Shown here in pieces: positions 22,065-35,415 of a stretch of 64,000 bases of DNA. The DNA is taken from NCBI RefSeq assembly GCF_020080835.1, contig NC_058165.1:15617915-15681914 (forward strand), written 5' to 3'. Source of the stretch: Cotesia glomerata. Its lineage: Eukaryota; Arthropoda; Insecta; Hymenoptera; Braconidae. Below the pieces are notes generated by a model. The model did not search any database and was not told the DNA's origin. It saw only the letters and a list, made by a program, of their open reading frames with translations. A program made the translations under genes and the position numbers. Position 1 is the first letter of the stretch, and every line of letters starts with the position of its first letter.

Positions 22065-25000
22065 AACGAGCCTTCGAACTGAACGGACGTGTCTGCATAG
22101 TGAGAGTGGTTTAATTAAGAATATAATTGTGCAGTGCACTACCTATAGTTCGCTTACCCAAAATCTGATTATTGTGTTATCGTTAGTGTCCAAACCAAGT
22201 GCTTGAGCTGGCCAGAAAATCTCTTTCTGGACCCTTAATCAAGGTGCTCTAAGTAATCTCTGACTGTAGAAATTACTCTTCTCTGCCCAACATGTCGCCC
22301 CCCAACAAAGAAGTCAACTACGCTACAGCCACCAAAACGGAATTCTTCCCCTCAAATAAAGTGTCTCAAATGAACAATATGTCAAAGCCATCGCAGTCAA
22401 AGTTACCTCAGCAAACATTCGCTTCATCTCTTGAATCGCAAATAATCGTATATGCGTATATCTTGCAAGCAAATCAATAGCTGATTATCTCGTTGACACC
22501 CACAAGAATATTACCGTTGGAAACAACATCTTAAACATTCGCCCTTTCATAATCAGAAACAAAAGAATTGTATTCTCTAACGTCCCACCAATCATTCCCC
22601 ACAGCTACATTCAAGACGCTCTCGATCGACTCCAAGTTAAAACAATGTCTCCGTTTACCTTTCTCAGAATTGGTATTAACGAACCCAGATTTACTCACAT
22701 CATGAGCTTCCGAAGACAAGTGTTTGTCAGCCCTGATGGCATCACTAAAATTCCTGAGTGTTTACAAATTCCTTTCGATGATGCAGTGTACAACATCTAC
22801 CCCTCCACAGACTCATTGGCATGCTTCGTGTGCCATAAAGAGGGACACTTAGCAAAAGATTGCTCAGAAAACAATAAGGCACCTCATCAAAACTCGTACG
22901 ATATACAATAAATTATCTCATCTCCTTCCGCCACTGCCACCTCCGGCTCCAGTGATCACAGCAGTGAGGAAAATAAAGTGTTAACAATCCCCCCCCCCCC
23001 ATCCGTTACCAAGTAACTCATCAAGCATTATGCCCCCTCCAAAATCCCTACTGACCCCATCGAACCATACACACTCTGCAATCCCAAAGCGTCCCCTCTC
23101 TACATCTTCTAACTCCGAACTATTTATGGAAGTAGACACTACTAAACAAGCCCGACAGGCTGATAACAACCCGGCAAAAGCAAAGCATAAAAAGCCCAGA
23201 ACTGAGTACGATTACAGTTCAAGGTTTATTCTCCCCCTAGCTATTGAAAAAGAAATCTTGACCAATCCAGGAAAATACAACTTTTCCTTCGACCAACTCC
23301 AAAACTTATTCGACAAAGCGACCCAGTCTGACACTGTTTAAGAGATTATTACTGAATGTAATTTCTCGCCCTTGGATGTAAGACACACTTTGACGACCTT
23401 ATACAAGTACCTACAAACAAGAGGACCAAAACAAAGATTTATCAGACTTAAAAATAAAATAACCAAGGAATTTAATCTACCAGTTGAAGAAAAAATTTGG
23501 CTAATATCGGAGTCGGACTCTGAACAAAGCTCAACCGAAACAATACAACAACCCCATATTCTCCGCCCTTCTCTACCCCATTCCCCTTCACCTTCTCTAC
23601 CCCATTAAGACGTCTTCATCCATCCAATAAATAATAATTCTCTACTATGAACATATTACAATGGAATTTAAATTGACTAAGTACACGATACGAACATTTA
23701 AGACTCCTGATATAAACAACAAACCTGACATTATGTGTATTCAAGAAACTCACTTCAAAGGCAATTCCTCTGTCAACCTCAATGGTTACAAATGTTTCTT
23801 TAAAAACAGACTATTAGGACATGTGAGCGGTGGGGTTGCCATATATGTCAGGAACAACATACCATGTAACCAAATCATTGTAAACAGCAATATTGAAGCA
23901 GTAGTCGCTTCCATCCACCTACACAAGAAAATAAACATCTGTAATCTATACATCCCTAACAACCACAACTTAACAGCTCATGAACTAAATAACATTACTA
24001 ACCAAGTAAAAGACCCTTGCTTTATAGTCGGTGACTTCAACAGCCACAATTACATATGGGCATTCTACAAAATCGACTCAAATAGAGGAGCTAACATCGA
24101 AAACTAGATAGATAATTACAACCTTAATATGCTAAACAACGGTTCTTCCACTCACTTCAACATCTCATCGGGTACAGAAAGCTACATAAACCTCACTCTG
24201 AGCCCAGATCTAACAGAGAATATCTCCTGGAGAACTGACGACAACCTCTATGACAGCGACCACTTCCCCATCCATATCTACATCGAGGACCCTAATTACG
24301 CAACAGAAGAAGCAAGCACCCCTGAATGAAAATTCCGCAAAGACAGATGGGCTCTCTTTGCCCAAACTGCAGAAGACAATATTAAACTGCTTATCACTCC
24401 TAATCCAAAACAACCTATTGATGAAATTATAAACAATCTAGTCCCAGCCATCAAAGTTGCCGCTGGTATAGCATTTCCCAAAATATCAAACAATAAACGC
24501 AATAAACAATACGAATGGTGCTCCGAAGAAACCAAGAAATCCTTAGACGACAAAAAAAAATACTTTCAGAAACTACAGAAGAAATAAAACGGACCTCGAG
24601 CTACTAATAGAGTACAAAAAATGTCGAGCGATTGCTAGAAGGAATCTCAAAGAATCCAGAAGATCATTTTCGCAAAAATTCGTCTCCTCTCTAAATTGTC
24701 AAACTTACCCAGAGATAATCTAGAAAAAAATTAAAAAAATTAATGGAAACAAAACTAACTACATTTCAACCACTCTGATCGTCAAAAATAATACTCCACT
24801 CACCAAAGACTTAGAGAAAGCCGAAATTTTAGCCGACACTTTCGCCTTCAACTCCAGCGACGATAACTTTCCCGAAACATTCCGCAATAACCTCAACAAT
24901 CAGTCTCAAACAGCTTACCTAATGTCACACAAGAACCTCAAACCAGTGATAAAATAAAAGATATCCTTTCCCAACTTAACGCTCCCCTCACTATTCATGA

Positions 25001-27245
25001 ACTAAATCAAGTGCTAAAAAAAATAAGAATTCCAGCCCAGGCCCAGATGAATACCAATAATATTGATTAAACATTTGTCAAATGCTATCCTTCAATACAT
25101 TCTCGACACATACAACCATATCTGGACTCATAACGTTTCCCCAAAGATCTGGCGGCTAGCTACCATAGTTCCAATTACTAAACCGGGTAAAGACCACTTC
25201 AACCCCTCAAATTACCGACCTATCTCATTAACTTGTAACCTAGATAAAATCATGGAAAAAATGATAAATAAACGCCTCGCTCGGCTTCTAGAAAATCTCC
25301 AATGGTTCTCGGCTACTCAAAATGGCTTCAGAAAAGCTCACTCTATTAACCACTACCTACACAGCTACATCAAAAGGCATTTTCCAATAAGCTAACAGCG
25401 GTAGTAATTTCCTTACTACCGATATTGTAAAGGCATACGATATTGTAAAGGCATACAAAATGGTCCACAGAGCAAGAGTCATCGACATCCTCACTAACGA
25501 ACTGAAACTACTTGGGCCAATACTCAACTTCATAAAAAATTTCTTACAAGAAAGACTTATGCAAGTAAGAGTTAACAACTCTTTATCTAATCCCAGAACA
25601 ATTAATAATGGTCTCCCTCAAGGCTCGGTAATAAGCGTTCTCATATTCCTAATAGCCGTCAATGAAGTTTTCCAGTGTATATCAGCCCCGTCTCACGCTC
25701 TTCTCGTCGCTGACGATCTAACAATCTTCTGCACAGGTAAAGACCCCCAAAACATCTGCAACATCCTTTAAACGTCATAAAACCACTCAACAAACTGGAC
25801 CAACAAAACAGGCTTCAAATTTTCCACAAGCAAATCAGAGTTTATGATCTTCACCCATAAAAAGAAAATCCAACCGGAGACAGCAAGACTATTTCTCAAT
25901 AACAATGAACTACAACGAGCTTGCAAATTAAAAATATCAGGTATCCTTTTCGATAAATCGTTAGAATGGAAGCTACACATAACAGAGCTAAAACGTCAAT
26001 GCCACCAACGCTCGAGCTTACTCAAGTCCATCGTCTCTAACAAACGGGGAGCTGACTTCGAAATCTTATTCAACACCTACAGAACCATCATCCAATCGAA
26101 ACTTGACAACGACTGCACCCTCTACCAATTCGCCTCAAACCATCACCTAAAAAAATTAGACTCAATTCAGACCACCTCTCTAAGAATTGCCCTTGGAGAT
26201 TATAGGAACAGCCCCAGAATGAGCTTACTAGCAGAATCCGGAGAAATCCCGTTGGACATATGAAGAGAACAGTTATCTTTAAACTTTGCTTCTTCAGCAC
26301 CATCAATCATCCCAGAGCTCCACCAAAACCAACCTCAAAGACACCCAAACCCCAATTCTGAGAACCCTTCAGAAATCCGCGACTTCCTTATCAAGTTGAC
26401 CAACAATAATGAATTTCAAAATTTGACACTGTATCATCCTCAATTCTCTCAGGTCCCCTCCTGGATGGCTTCAACGGAATGCTATGACCTATCGATTTGT
26501 GAACGCGCTTGGAGAAAAGAAAACACACCCGCAATCCTATATAGTAACCTTTTTCTAGAACTCATCAACCAACTAGAACAATTCATCCAGATCTATACCG
26601 ATGGATCTATACTCAACAACTTACGAGGATGTGCCATAATCATTAATGACAGGATATTTAAATATAAACTCCCTCCATCAGACTCCATCTTCTCATGCGA
26701 AGCCTTTGCAATCCTCAAAAGTATCAAATTAATTGGCCGACTGAACATCTCCAAAGCAGCTATACTCACCGATTCAAAATCAGTGGTTGAAGCACTGTTA
26801 AATCCGAATTCCTCCGATAACATCATCCAAGAGTGCCAAGCCATCATCTACAACACAAAACACACTAGAGTCATCAGAATCACCTGGATCAGAATCACCA
26901 CTCGCAGACAATGAGGCAAAAGAAGCAACAACCTCAGGTTCTGACCTCTCTTTGTCACTCCGTACCATGGTAGTGCACTACAATAGACTTCAAAAAGATG
27001 GTCAAGAACTATATTGAGACTAAATGGAACGGACTTTGGAGTATAGGCGATTCTCATCTACATAAAATTCGTAAAAACACCACGGAGATAAGACCTCTCC
27101 TTAAAAAAAAATCAGACCAATGCCAAATGACCAGTCTAAGAATAGGGCACACTGTATTCTCTAACAACCATTTTCTAAGTAAAACTAACGCCAACCTATG
27201 CCCTGTCTGCAACGAGTACGTTGCCTGCAACGATTTCATTCGATA
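22065..27245 (+). pseudogene. Dead non-LTR retrotransposon with gag, endonuclease, RT and RNase H
   Basis: Order on the plus strand: 5' leader from about 22065; ORF1 (22292-23608, frame changes near 22450) with a CCHC zinc knuckle 'CFVCHKEGHLAKDC' at about 22825; ORF2 starting at 23647. ORF2 contains an endonuclease ('CIQETH', 'GGVAIYVR', 'VGDFNSHN', 'SDHFPI', about 23730-24280), a reverse transcriptase ('YRPISLTCNLDKIMEK', 'GLPQGSVIS', 'VADDLTIF', about 25200-25730), an RNase H ('IYTDGSI', 'ILTDSKS', about 26590-26790) and the start of a C-terminal zinc finger ('CPVCN', 27200). Presence of RNase H points to I or related clades of the jockey superfamily. Many stops and frameshifts make it inactive. 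It sits antisense just upstream of the TRAPPC10 exon at 21687-21886. The 3' end near 27245 is not clean. Confidence 0.88.
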
Positions 27246-28429
27246 AGTCAGATAATTTCAAAGTTATCTTCACGAAATCATTATTTATAAATGTTAAAAT
27301 CGCTACATTTTTTAAACGCGTTAATTGATTTTGATTTGCTTGGCAGCATTTGTTACAATTTTGTAATCCAAAAAAGTATAACAAAATGAAATCAATACAA
27401 AAAAAAATCTGGAAAACAGTTAACCCTGCAGGCCATCCCTGGGACTTTCCGCTATGTACCAAATGATCCGACGTAAAATTTTGAGGTTATGTTAAGGAAG
27501 TTCGAGCGTAACTAATGAGTCAAAATAATGTTAAAATTTTTTTTAAATTTTAGTCTTCCCAATATTCGTCAAAATTCTTTATTTTAATTTAAAATAATTT
27601 AAACAATTTAATAATTGATGATTTTTACTTATTTAATAAAGTAAAGTAATAAAATGACTTTCGTATTTATTACTTGTCGGAATAAATAAACAGATTAGAC
27701 AATAGCGCGTTTGATTATACCCATTACAGAGACGTGGATGAGTGTGTGAGTTAAACATTTCTCTCTCTGTATAACTATATTTCTATCCTTTTCTTTTTTC
27801 TCAGCTGTTGACGCGAAGTTGCCAAATCTTTATTCGAATAAATAGCTGACGATAAACGAGTTACAAACATTAAATTTAACTTTAAATATTTCAAAAATTA
27901 TATCGGTAATATATTATTATTAAATTGTTTTTATATTTTGCAATAATCCAAGTTTCTTGGGTATAGTTTTTTATCCGTTAAAATTGGGAGGTTAATATTG
28001 AAAAAAATAATTAAAGTCTCGACAAAAGTTTGTCCGCCATAAAAGCTCGTGTATAAGGAGATAAAATATGTGATTTTTGAAATTTAATATCTAAGTCACT
28101 GAACGGTGAATCTTTTTAAAATTTTGGGATTAGATAAATCACGGATTTATTTATACGTATACGTAATTTCAAAGCTCAAGGTTGGAAATTATTTTTTACA
28201 TTAGATTCGCTCGAACCTCCTTAAAAAAACACTTTTTTTTTTTATTTTAAAAAAATAAATATCTCACGAACGATTTCATCGATTTTGAATACAATGAGCT
28301 ACCTATAAATATCACGATTGTGATACCCTAAAATACGTACAATCTCATTCAATAAATAAGCATCTTTGGTATTACATTAATATTACAGGGTCCAGGCTTG
28401 AAATTAACTAATTTTTTTTATATTTAGAT
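27246..28429. other. Gene-free AT-rich DNA
   Basis: No credible coding on either strand. At 27405-27445 a phrase TTAACCCTGCAGGCCATCCCTG matches, reversed, the sequence just outside the GGGAAGTT repeat at 30540-30575, so it is a fragment of that family. Confidence 0.5.
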
Positions 28430-28545
28430 GATGACTATGTTTATAGTTTTACATGTACTTTAATTAATCACACTATGTATAATTTTTCCATTTGGCTCTT
28501 GCCTTGGCATTTAAATTGAATAAATAAATAAATAAATAATATAAT
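28430..28545 (+). repeat. LINE 3' tail fragment
   Basis: CCATTTGGCTCTTGCCTTGG (28499-28518) followed by (AAAT)n at 28521-28541 matches the tail phrase of the minus-strand LINE at 1740-1800. Only the tail is preserved. Confidence 0.6.
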
Positions 28546-28662
28546 GAATCGCCGAGTTTAGAATCGGCAGATTTCACAAATTACCGAGTTAAGAAACGGC
28601 CAATTTCAATGATTATAAAACTTTGTATTATCTAAATTCAAAGGGTAAAGTTTTAAAGTTGC

Positions 28663-28663
28663 A

Positions 28664-28701
<38 letters not shown>

Positions 28702-28722
28702 CTGTGTGTCTGTGTGTTTTTG
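28663..28722. repeat. (TA)n-(TG)n microsatellite
   Basis: About 28 bases of TA repeat followed by TG and TCTG repeats, shortly before the second scaffold gap. Confidence 0.85.
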
Positions 28723-28781
28723 TCTTAGGGGGAATCCTTCTTACGGATTCCAGGCATAGCCTTTGTTCGGCCTGGATATGT

Positions 28782-28881
28782 NNNNNNNNNNNNNNNNNNN
28801 NNNNNNNNNNNNNNNNNNNNNNNNNNNNNNNNNNNNNNNNNNNNNNNNNNNNNNNNNNNNNNNNNNNNNNNNNNNNNNNNN
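28782..28881. other. Scaffold gap (100 N)
   Basis: One hundred N bases of unknown true length. Exons of the missing TRAPPC10 N-terminal part could lie here. Confidence 0.99.
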
Positions 28882-29514
28882 TTTAAGATCGAATAAATAT
28901 TTTTTGTTCTCGAGAAACTGCATGGAATGCCGTCAATTAATTCAAAATTGAACAACGCGTTTAAAAGTTTTAGCCATTTAAAAATTTAAAAAAAAAATGT
29001 TTTTATTTTTGAGATAACTTTCCAATTCTTTGACCCATTGATTCAAGTCCTCATAAACACTCGAAGAGCTCAAAAATTAACCAATTGGAAGATTTCTGAT
29101 TAAACGCTTTTCAGATTTTCTTATTGTAAACTTTTCATTTGAAAATAACTTCCTATTTAGGAAGTTATTTTTATGAATCTCTATTTAGTAAACATCTGAT
29201 CATTTGTAATACATAAAAACTTTTTTTATTCAGTTTCAAGGATGTATTTTAACATTATTGAATGGAAGTATACATACAGACTCGCAACTAAACCTTTCTT
29301 ATTTTATAGTGTTCAAAAAAATATCATAATTACAATTTATTTTACATGGTAATTCATCTTTATGCCAAATTCCATAGAAATATGTGTAGCTATTTGTGTT
29401 TAATAGCTAAAATTGTTTCGAAACATACTATATTTCTCGATATAAGTTTCATGTCTAATGATACAGTTGTTTTACCACTTGGGCACTACTGAACAACGCT
29501 ACCTCATTTATGTA

Positions 29515-29877
29515 TATGGGGTATTCCATGCCAAATCGACCACTTTTGAACTCGACCCCTTTAGATTTAGCTGAAACTTTATCATTCTTTTCTACTCTTT
29601 AAAAAACATTTTTGAGAATTTTTTCAAATTTTTTCATCCAACCCAAAAAAAGTTATGAATTTCCAAAAAAAGTGGCTTTTTTTATTTTGAAATAGCCATA
29701 ATTTTTTGAGACATTGACCTTTGGGTACCTTTTTTAACTTCCCGCTGAGAAAATTGAAAATTTTCAAAAATCGGGAAGTTATTGGTTTTACCCCGTTTTT
29801 CGCAAATCGAGTTTTTAACGGATGTTGACGTTTTGAGGTCCTAGGAAGCCTCCCCGAATGTTTCCGCGGTGATGTCC

Positions 29878-29933
<56 letters not shown>

Positions 29934-30867
29934 CCGTATGTAAACCTCTCATAACTTTTAAACGGTTCGACCGATTTGATCGCGGTTGGTGCCATTCGAA
30001 AGGGCTTGACCAAACTTAGATTTTAAATACAATTTGGACCGATTCGAACCAGTAGATTTTGAGGAATCTAAAAAAAACTACAAAAAAAAATTTTTTCAAA
30101 TGTGGTTTTTTTGGAATAACTTTTAAACGGCTTTAACGATCAATTCCAAATCTATTCTCTTGACATTAAAAAACCACGTCGATCGCCGCTAGCCCGGTCA
30201 AAATCGGTTGATTCGTTCGTGAGTTATCGTTGTCGAAAAAAAAACCGAAAAAAATGTTTTTTCGGAATTACATCGAAATTCCTACTTCGATCGATAAAAA
30301 CTTAATGATTCTTCATGAGGCCTGAAAAACTGCGTCGAATACTGCCAACCACGTGAAAATCGGTTTATTCATTCAAGAGTTATTGTGGTTTTAAAATTTA
30401 AGAAATAGTGATTTATTAAACTTTTACCAGATTTTTGAGCTCGGAGAGCTCAAAATGACACGAAAATTATATTTTTGAGCTCGAAGAGCTCAAAAACGTA
30501 GTAAGTGCAATTTTGAGCGCTTAAATATGGAATTAGCGGGAAGTTGCAGGGATGGCCTTTAGGGTCAACCGTTTTTCTAATTTTTTTTTTTTAATTTCTG
30601 TTGTTGAATGAACTTTTCGAAAAAATACACAAAAAAAATTAAATATGATCAATTCTATAAAATAATCGGTTTTTTTGAGCAAAATCGTTATTTTTTCAAA
30701 GTTGGTCACTTTTTTTTAATTTTTTTTTCTCAAAAAAAACTTCAATCAATTTGACAACTATTCCCGCTCATCCCGGGCAGGGCCGATTTTTTTTTATATT
30801 TTTTTTATTTAATTGAAAAAAAAAAAAATTTTTTTACTTTAGAAAATTTGACAATGGAATACCCCAT
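29515..30867. mobile_element. DNA element with TATGGGGTATTCCAT inverted termini
   Basis: The left end TATGGGGTATTCCAT (29515-29529) is matched by ATGGAATACCCCATA at 30853-30867, a perfect 15-bp inverted repeat. A second, half copy of the family is at 13269. The body near both ends has no coding. The centre is taken up by a nested GGGAAGTT-type repeat (29735-30546). Confidence 0.7.
29735..30546. mobile_element. Nested GGGAAGTT-type repeat with 11-bp inverted ends
   Basis: It starts AACTTCCCGCT and ends AGCGGGAAGTT, and contains the TTTTACCCCGTTTTTCGCAA and CCTAGGAAGCCTCC blocks seen, reversed, at 4730-5611. A (CG)n(TG)n microsatellite at 29878-29931 occupies the place of the (CA)n runs in the other copies. 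The minus ORF across it is driven by the dinucleotide repeat and is not credible. Confidence 0.6.
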
Positions 30868-31117
30868 ATATTAAGCGACACATTGTCATGATTATACCTG
30901 CAAATCTCTACCATTTTGTTATAAAACTAAACAGACTTATTAGTTAGACAAATTCTTTGAATGATTTCAGAATGAGCAAAATCGGAAAAATAATCTAAAA
31001 TTAGTAATCCTCTAACGCTAACATAGCCCATTTCAGCACAACCGCATCAATTTTTTTCAAAAAGGACAATAAAAAATTTCCAACCGCTACAACTAATGAT
31101 AATGGTTTGACCCGTGG
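30868..31117. other. Short gene-free spacer
   Basis: Nothing recognisable. It abuts the point where the downstream LINE loses its 3' two thirds. Confidence 0.5.
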
Positions 31118-33060
31118 CTTAGCAAAAGTGTGTAGGTTTGTTACTGTTCATAATTATTAAACTATTGTCTTCAGCAAATTTTTCAATTAATTTTCCTCTA
31201 GAATTCGTATTTCGAGAGTGCCACAATATATTATGGCAGTAGAAATCACCATTTAATATGAATGGTGTAGGCAATTGGTTGATAAGGTTATTCAGTAATT
31301 CTGTGTTGTCTAGCTGATGAGCATTTGGTAGGTATATACAGCATATGGTTACTTCAAATGGAATTTTTACACGCACTGCTATTGCTTCTAAGGTGGTATT
31401 CAGTTGTACATTTTGTGCATATATATTATCTCTTACATAGATAGCTACCCCTCCGCTAGCGTGCTGTGATAGTCTATTTTTATGAAAACAGTTATAATGA
31501 TTAATTTTCTCAGTATTATTATTTTTAAAATTGGTTTCTATAAAGCAGAATATAGATGGATTATACTCTGATTTTAGCAATTGAATTCTTTCTCGGCGAG
31601 GTAAAAAACCATTTATATTCCATTGAATTATAGGCATTGTGATGTTTTACGTGCTTTCATTGCCAGAGGTGTTCGAGAGGGAGTCATAGAAGTCTACGTT
31701 TAACATGTCAAACTTAATAAGGTTGCATATCCTAGTGAATCTGTTTTTCATACTTCTTGAACTTAGTAAAGGATATAGTTCCTGTAAGACAAAGTTTAGG
31801 TCATTTGGGTCTGATGTGAATTGTTTAACTTTTTCTGCAATGTTTCTGCTACCCACTGTACTCTCTATAAAGTTTTTAAGCTCTAGAAATTTGAATTTGT
31901 ATTTGTTTGGGTCGGTTTCAATTGTGCTACGTAATAATTCCAAATCGTTTGTATTTGTTAATTGCTTCTTTTGTTTGTGTTTTGACTCCTTAGTTTTAAA
32001 CGGAATTTTAAATTCTTTGTTATCAGTAACCAGATTTTTTCCAGTAATAAGATTAACTGTACTATCTTCCGATGTTGACAGTAGACTCTGAATGTGGACG
32101 TTTGTTATTGCTATTTACTAATATGTCTGACTGTTGTAATGGTTTTTTTAACATAGGCAAATCTTTTTGTGAAATAAAATCTGACGGTTTATCTATATCA
32201 GCAATAGTATCGGTGTGTGTTGTGTTGTCTTTCTTTTGCTGTTCTGTTTCGGTGTTATTAGTATTTAGAGGACATAGTTTTGCTAAGTGACCTTCTTTCT
32301 TACATAGAAAGCATGTCAATGAATCATGTGAAAAATAGATCCAGTAATTGGTATTGTCAAAGTTGATTTGAATTTGCTCGGGTACTTTGTTATAATCCTC
32401 TGAAAGAATGTAAGTTTGTCGCCTGAAACTGAGAATGTGTGCGAAGCCTTCATCGTTGATGCCAGCTCTCAAGAATGTGATGGGTGATGTCAGTTTAATG
32501 TTGTAATTACTCAACACATCTACCAAATAAGAATGTGGGATTATCGGTGGTTCGTTAGAAATAATGATTCGCTTATTTTGAGTAAATAATGGTCTAATTT
32601 TCAGTGAAGTTTCGTTTACTTTAACTGTTTTAAATTCGTTAACTAATTGGTCTGCTATTTCTTTAGATGCTAGGTAGATACATATTCTATTCCCTAATAT
32701 ACGTGAGATAAATCTTATCGATGCTGATGTAACTAGTCCTGCAATGGCTCTGGCGTAATCTTTGATTGGGACACTGTCGATACCGTCAAGAAAGATTGCT
32801 TGATCTTTGGTTGGGAATGATTCTGACTGTGTAACGTTTGAGTAACTGATCGTTGTTGCTTTAGCCATCTTGGCCTTCTGCGGGGCTTCTGTAGTCAGAA
32901 GGACACCCAATCCACTAATCTCTTCAATTTATCTTAAATTGTCAATTTTAGTACACTATTATTAAAATCACTATCCGCTTCTACGCACTTAAAGAACTAG
33001 CACTCTACACTCTGTGAGCCAGGCACACGCGTCCGAACTGTTCGACCGCTTGAACACGAA
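31118..33060 (-). pseudogene. 3'-truncated copy of the gag/endonuclease LINE
   Basis: Minus strand. The 5' leader near 33060-33000 shares GAACAGTTCGGACGCGTGTG-like text with the leader of the element at 22065. ORF1 (32910-32062, with in-frame continuation at 31943-31647) has an 'IPHSYLVDVL' block, 'SFRRQTYILS' and the zinc knuckle 'CFLCKKEGHLAKLC' (CX2CX4HX4C). ORF2 starts at 31637 with 'IIQWNINGF', then 'GGVAIYVRDN' and 'NGDFYCHN', and breaks off in the endonuclease domain after 'KPTHF' near 31120. Loss of the 3' rather than the 5' part is unusual for a LINE and implies a later deletion or rearrangement. ORF1 is nearly intact, so this copy is younger than the one at 22 kb. Confidence 0.87.
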
Positions 33061-34415
33061 TGGAAAATTACTTTTTAATCTTATCGTAGAGAATAAAAAA
33101 TAGGGTTCAATTTTTCAATGTCCAATAGGGAATTGAAATTTGAAAACGTGCATTCATTCGTTTAAAGAAAATTGAAAATGATCAAATATTTATTGATTTT
33201 ATTACCATGAAAAAATTTTTCGAAACACCTCAATATTTATACACTGAAGAACAGAAAAATTCCGAATTATTTAAATTTTCAGCTCATAAATCTTTCTACT
33301 TGAATCACGACAAAATAAAGCTTTTCAAAATGACTTTCTTGATTTAAAAATTTTTCTTTTAAATTAAGTTAATTTTTAGAAGATTTTATAGAAATCTAAT
33401 TATTGCATTGATTCTCATGGCAAAACTTTTGAAAAATTTTGCTATATTTCGACTCGGCTAGTCAAGAGGATACAAAAAATGGATATGGTTCATAAGTTTA
33501 TATGTTATGTATTGTACTAATGACGTGTATATTATAATCGCTAAATCTTGTAATTGTATTCTGTATACCCTGATGGACATTTACGTCAGAATAAATTATT
33601 TGAATAAGTATGAAATCTACTTCCATTTCGGATGTAGAGTTGGCCTTCTTATTAGGTAGATTTTATAGAAATCTATTTATTGCATTAGTCATGTCGAAAT
33701 TTTGTCATATTATCTTTTAAGTAGTTGAGTAAGGTTCAAAAAAAGCAGTGGTAGAAAAATTTATATATGTATATAAATGTAACATAACGCTAGTGCTGTG
33801 TTCGCCATAGCACCTAAAATTATGAACGGATCTTAATAAAACTAGACATATTTAATCATCAGATGATTATCTTGAACGAGTTCGAAGATGAATAAAATCG
33901 GACAACTGTTCTAGAAATAGTGAGCATTTAAAATTTTTAAAATGTAAAAAATCGTCATTTCCGTGACTATATTTGTTAATAACTTTTGATTGAGATATTT
34001 TATTTTAAAAAATAACCACTCTAAAGCTGATGGCATGCCATTTGATTTGACCTATAACACTCTTACTTTTTAAAAATTTTTACCTTAAATCTATTCTATG
34101 AAATCCATCTTCCATCGCGGTTTAGGCCGTGTTTTTTTTTTTTTTTTTTTTTCAATTTTTATTTTCTCTAGTATATTATTTAAAATGAGCAGTAACCTCG
34201 CAATCAACATATTTTTCAAATGAACGCCTAAATGCATTGAATTTTCTAAGCATCTTTAGTAGCTAGTAAGTAATGTTTCAAAACTTTAATATAATTTTCA
34301 AGTTAAATATCAGGAAGTATATAAACTGAAAGGTTATTCAGATACAAATATAAAGTAAAAATAATTACTATAAAATTATAAACAAATTTTATCTTATAAA
34401 TAACTCCCAACTTAC
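33061..34415. other. Gene-free AT-rich DNA with dispersed repeat copies
   Basis: 33385-33500 and 33650-33770 each carry the phrase TTTTATAGAAATCTA followed by TTATTGCATT and AAAACTTTTGAAAAATTT. The same block is at 61255-61390. A LINE-tail-like phrase (GATGGACATTTACGTCAGAATAAATT) lies near 33571-33597. No coding is seen. Confidence 0.5.
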
Positions 34416-34488
34416 AAGTTACATTTGATTTATCCTCCAGTAAAGTATCCAATGTACATTTTTTATCATTTTCTGCGTCTTTCTCCAT
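34416..34488 (-). CDS. Possible first exon of TRAPPC10
   Basis: A minus-strand ATG at 34488-34486 opens 24 codons, ending at a strong donor (ACTT followed by GTAAGTTGGG). The end of the exon reads 'EDKSNVT' plus the first base of a Cys codon. That resembles the conserved start of TRAPPC10, where a short acidic leader ends in a V-T-C phrase. Strand and position, upstream of the TRAPPC10 block, agree. Against it: 12.5 kb and two LINEs intervene, and the exons that should follow are not found. Could equally be the 5' exon of an unrelated gene. Confidence 0.35.
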
Positions 34489-35415
34489 TGTCAAAACTTG
34501 AATTCTTATACTTTTTGAATAATTTCACATTTGAAGACTTAACTGACAATAATGAGTATGTAACAATTATATTTCACAGCTGTGATTATTTTGGCTACTA
34601 TTATTAGCATACCTAAAACCAATGAGATATAACTATTATTCCAAATAAGTAAATATCTTTAAAAACCTAAACTATTATTGAGATTAAAAAAATGAATTTA
34701 TAGATATATCCTTTCCTACAACACACGTAAACAAATATTGATATCATTATATTCGCACCTTAAAAGTACTTGATTTATGCAATTTAAGGATGAGTCATTA
34801 TCAACTCGGTGTCAAATAATTCAAGTGAGGTTAATAATGACAAAACATACAATCAATACAGAAAAACATTTGATTAATAATCTCAACGTTGATTTCTATT
34901 TCACTAATGGATTTTTTTAATTAATGGTAGCTTTTTAAATAATCAATAAAAATGCTAATAAATATCGAAAACAAAGTTCGTGGAAATAAGTTTTTTATTT
35001 TCATAAAACAATATCAATGATCAATGATTACTTTTAAAAACGATCATAAGTGGAAATGTTACAAATTAAAACGTATTTTTCAATTACTTTATTTTTCTCA
35101 ATAATCGTATACCTTGTTATTCATTTCACTTTGAAGCTAAGATTTTCATAAAATAAATTCTCTAAAGCAAAAATATTTTTATACAAATAAAAACTTCAAG
35201 ATTGCAAAAACATTACGAAAAAGTTTACATCATATTTACATATATATGTACATATCTCTTTCATATAAGCGACATAAGCGACATCTGAATAATAATTGTA
35301 AGATATGCGCACTGGTTTTTTTTTTTTTTCCTTGCTCAGTTGCGCTCAGTTGTTATGCCTAGTTGGCCTTAGGGGAGTCCCGTAAAGCCAATGTTTGTGG
35401 TGTGGTTAGTGTATA
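34489..35415. other. Gene-free AT-rich DNA
   Basis: No coding, no repeat recognised apart from poly-T and short A/T runs. A promoter for the minus-strand exon at 34488 could lie here but shows no clear motif. Confidence 0.5.

Noticed and set aside
29624..30013. 129-codon minus-strand ORF
   Set aside because: Driven by the (TG)n/(CG)n microsatellite (Thr-His and Ala-Arg repeats) inside a transposable element.
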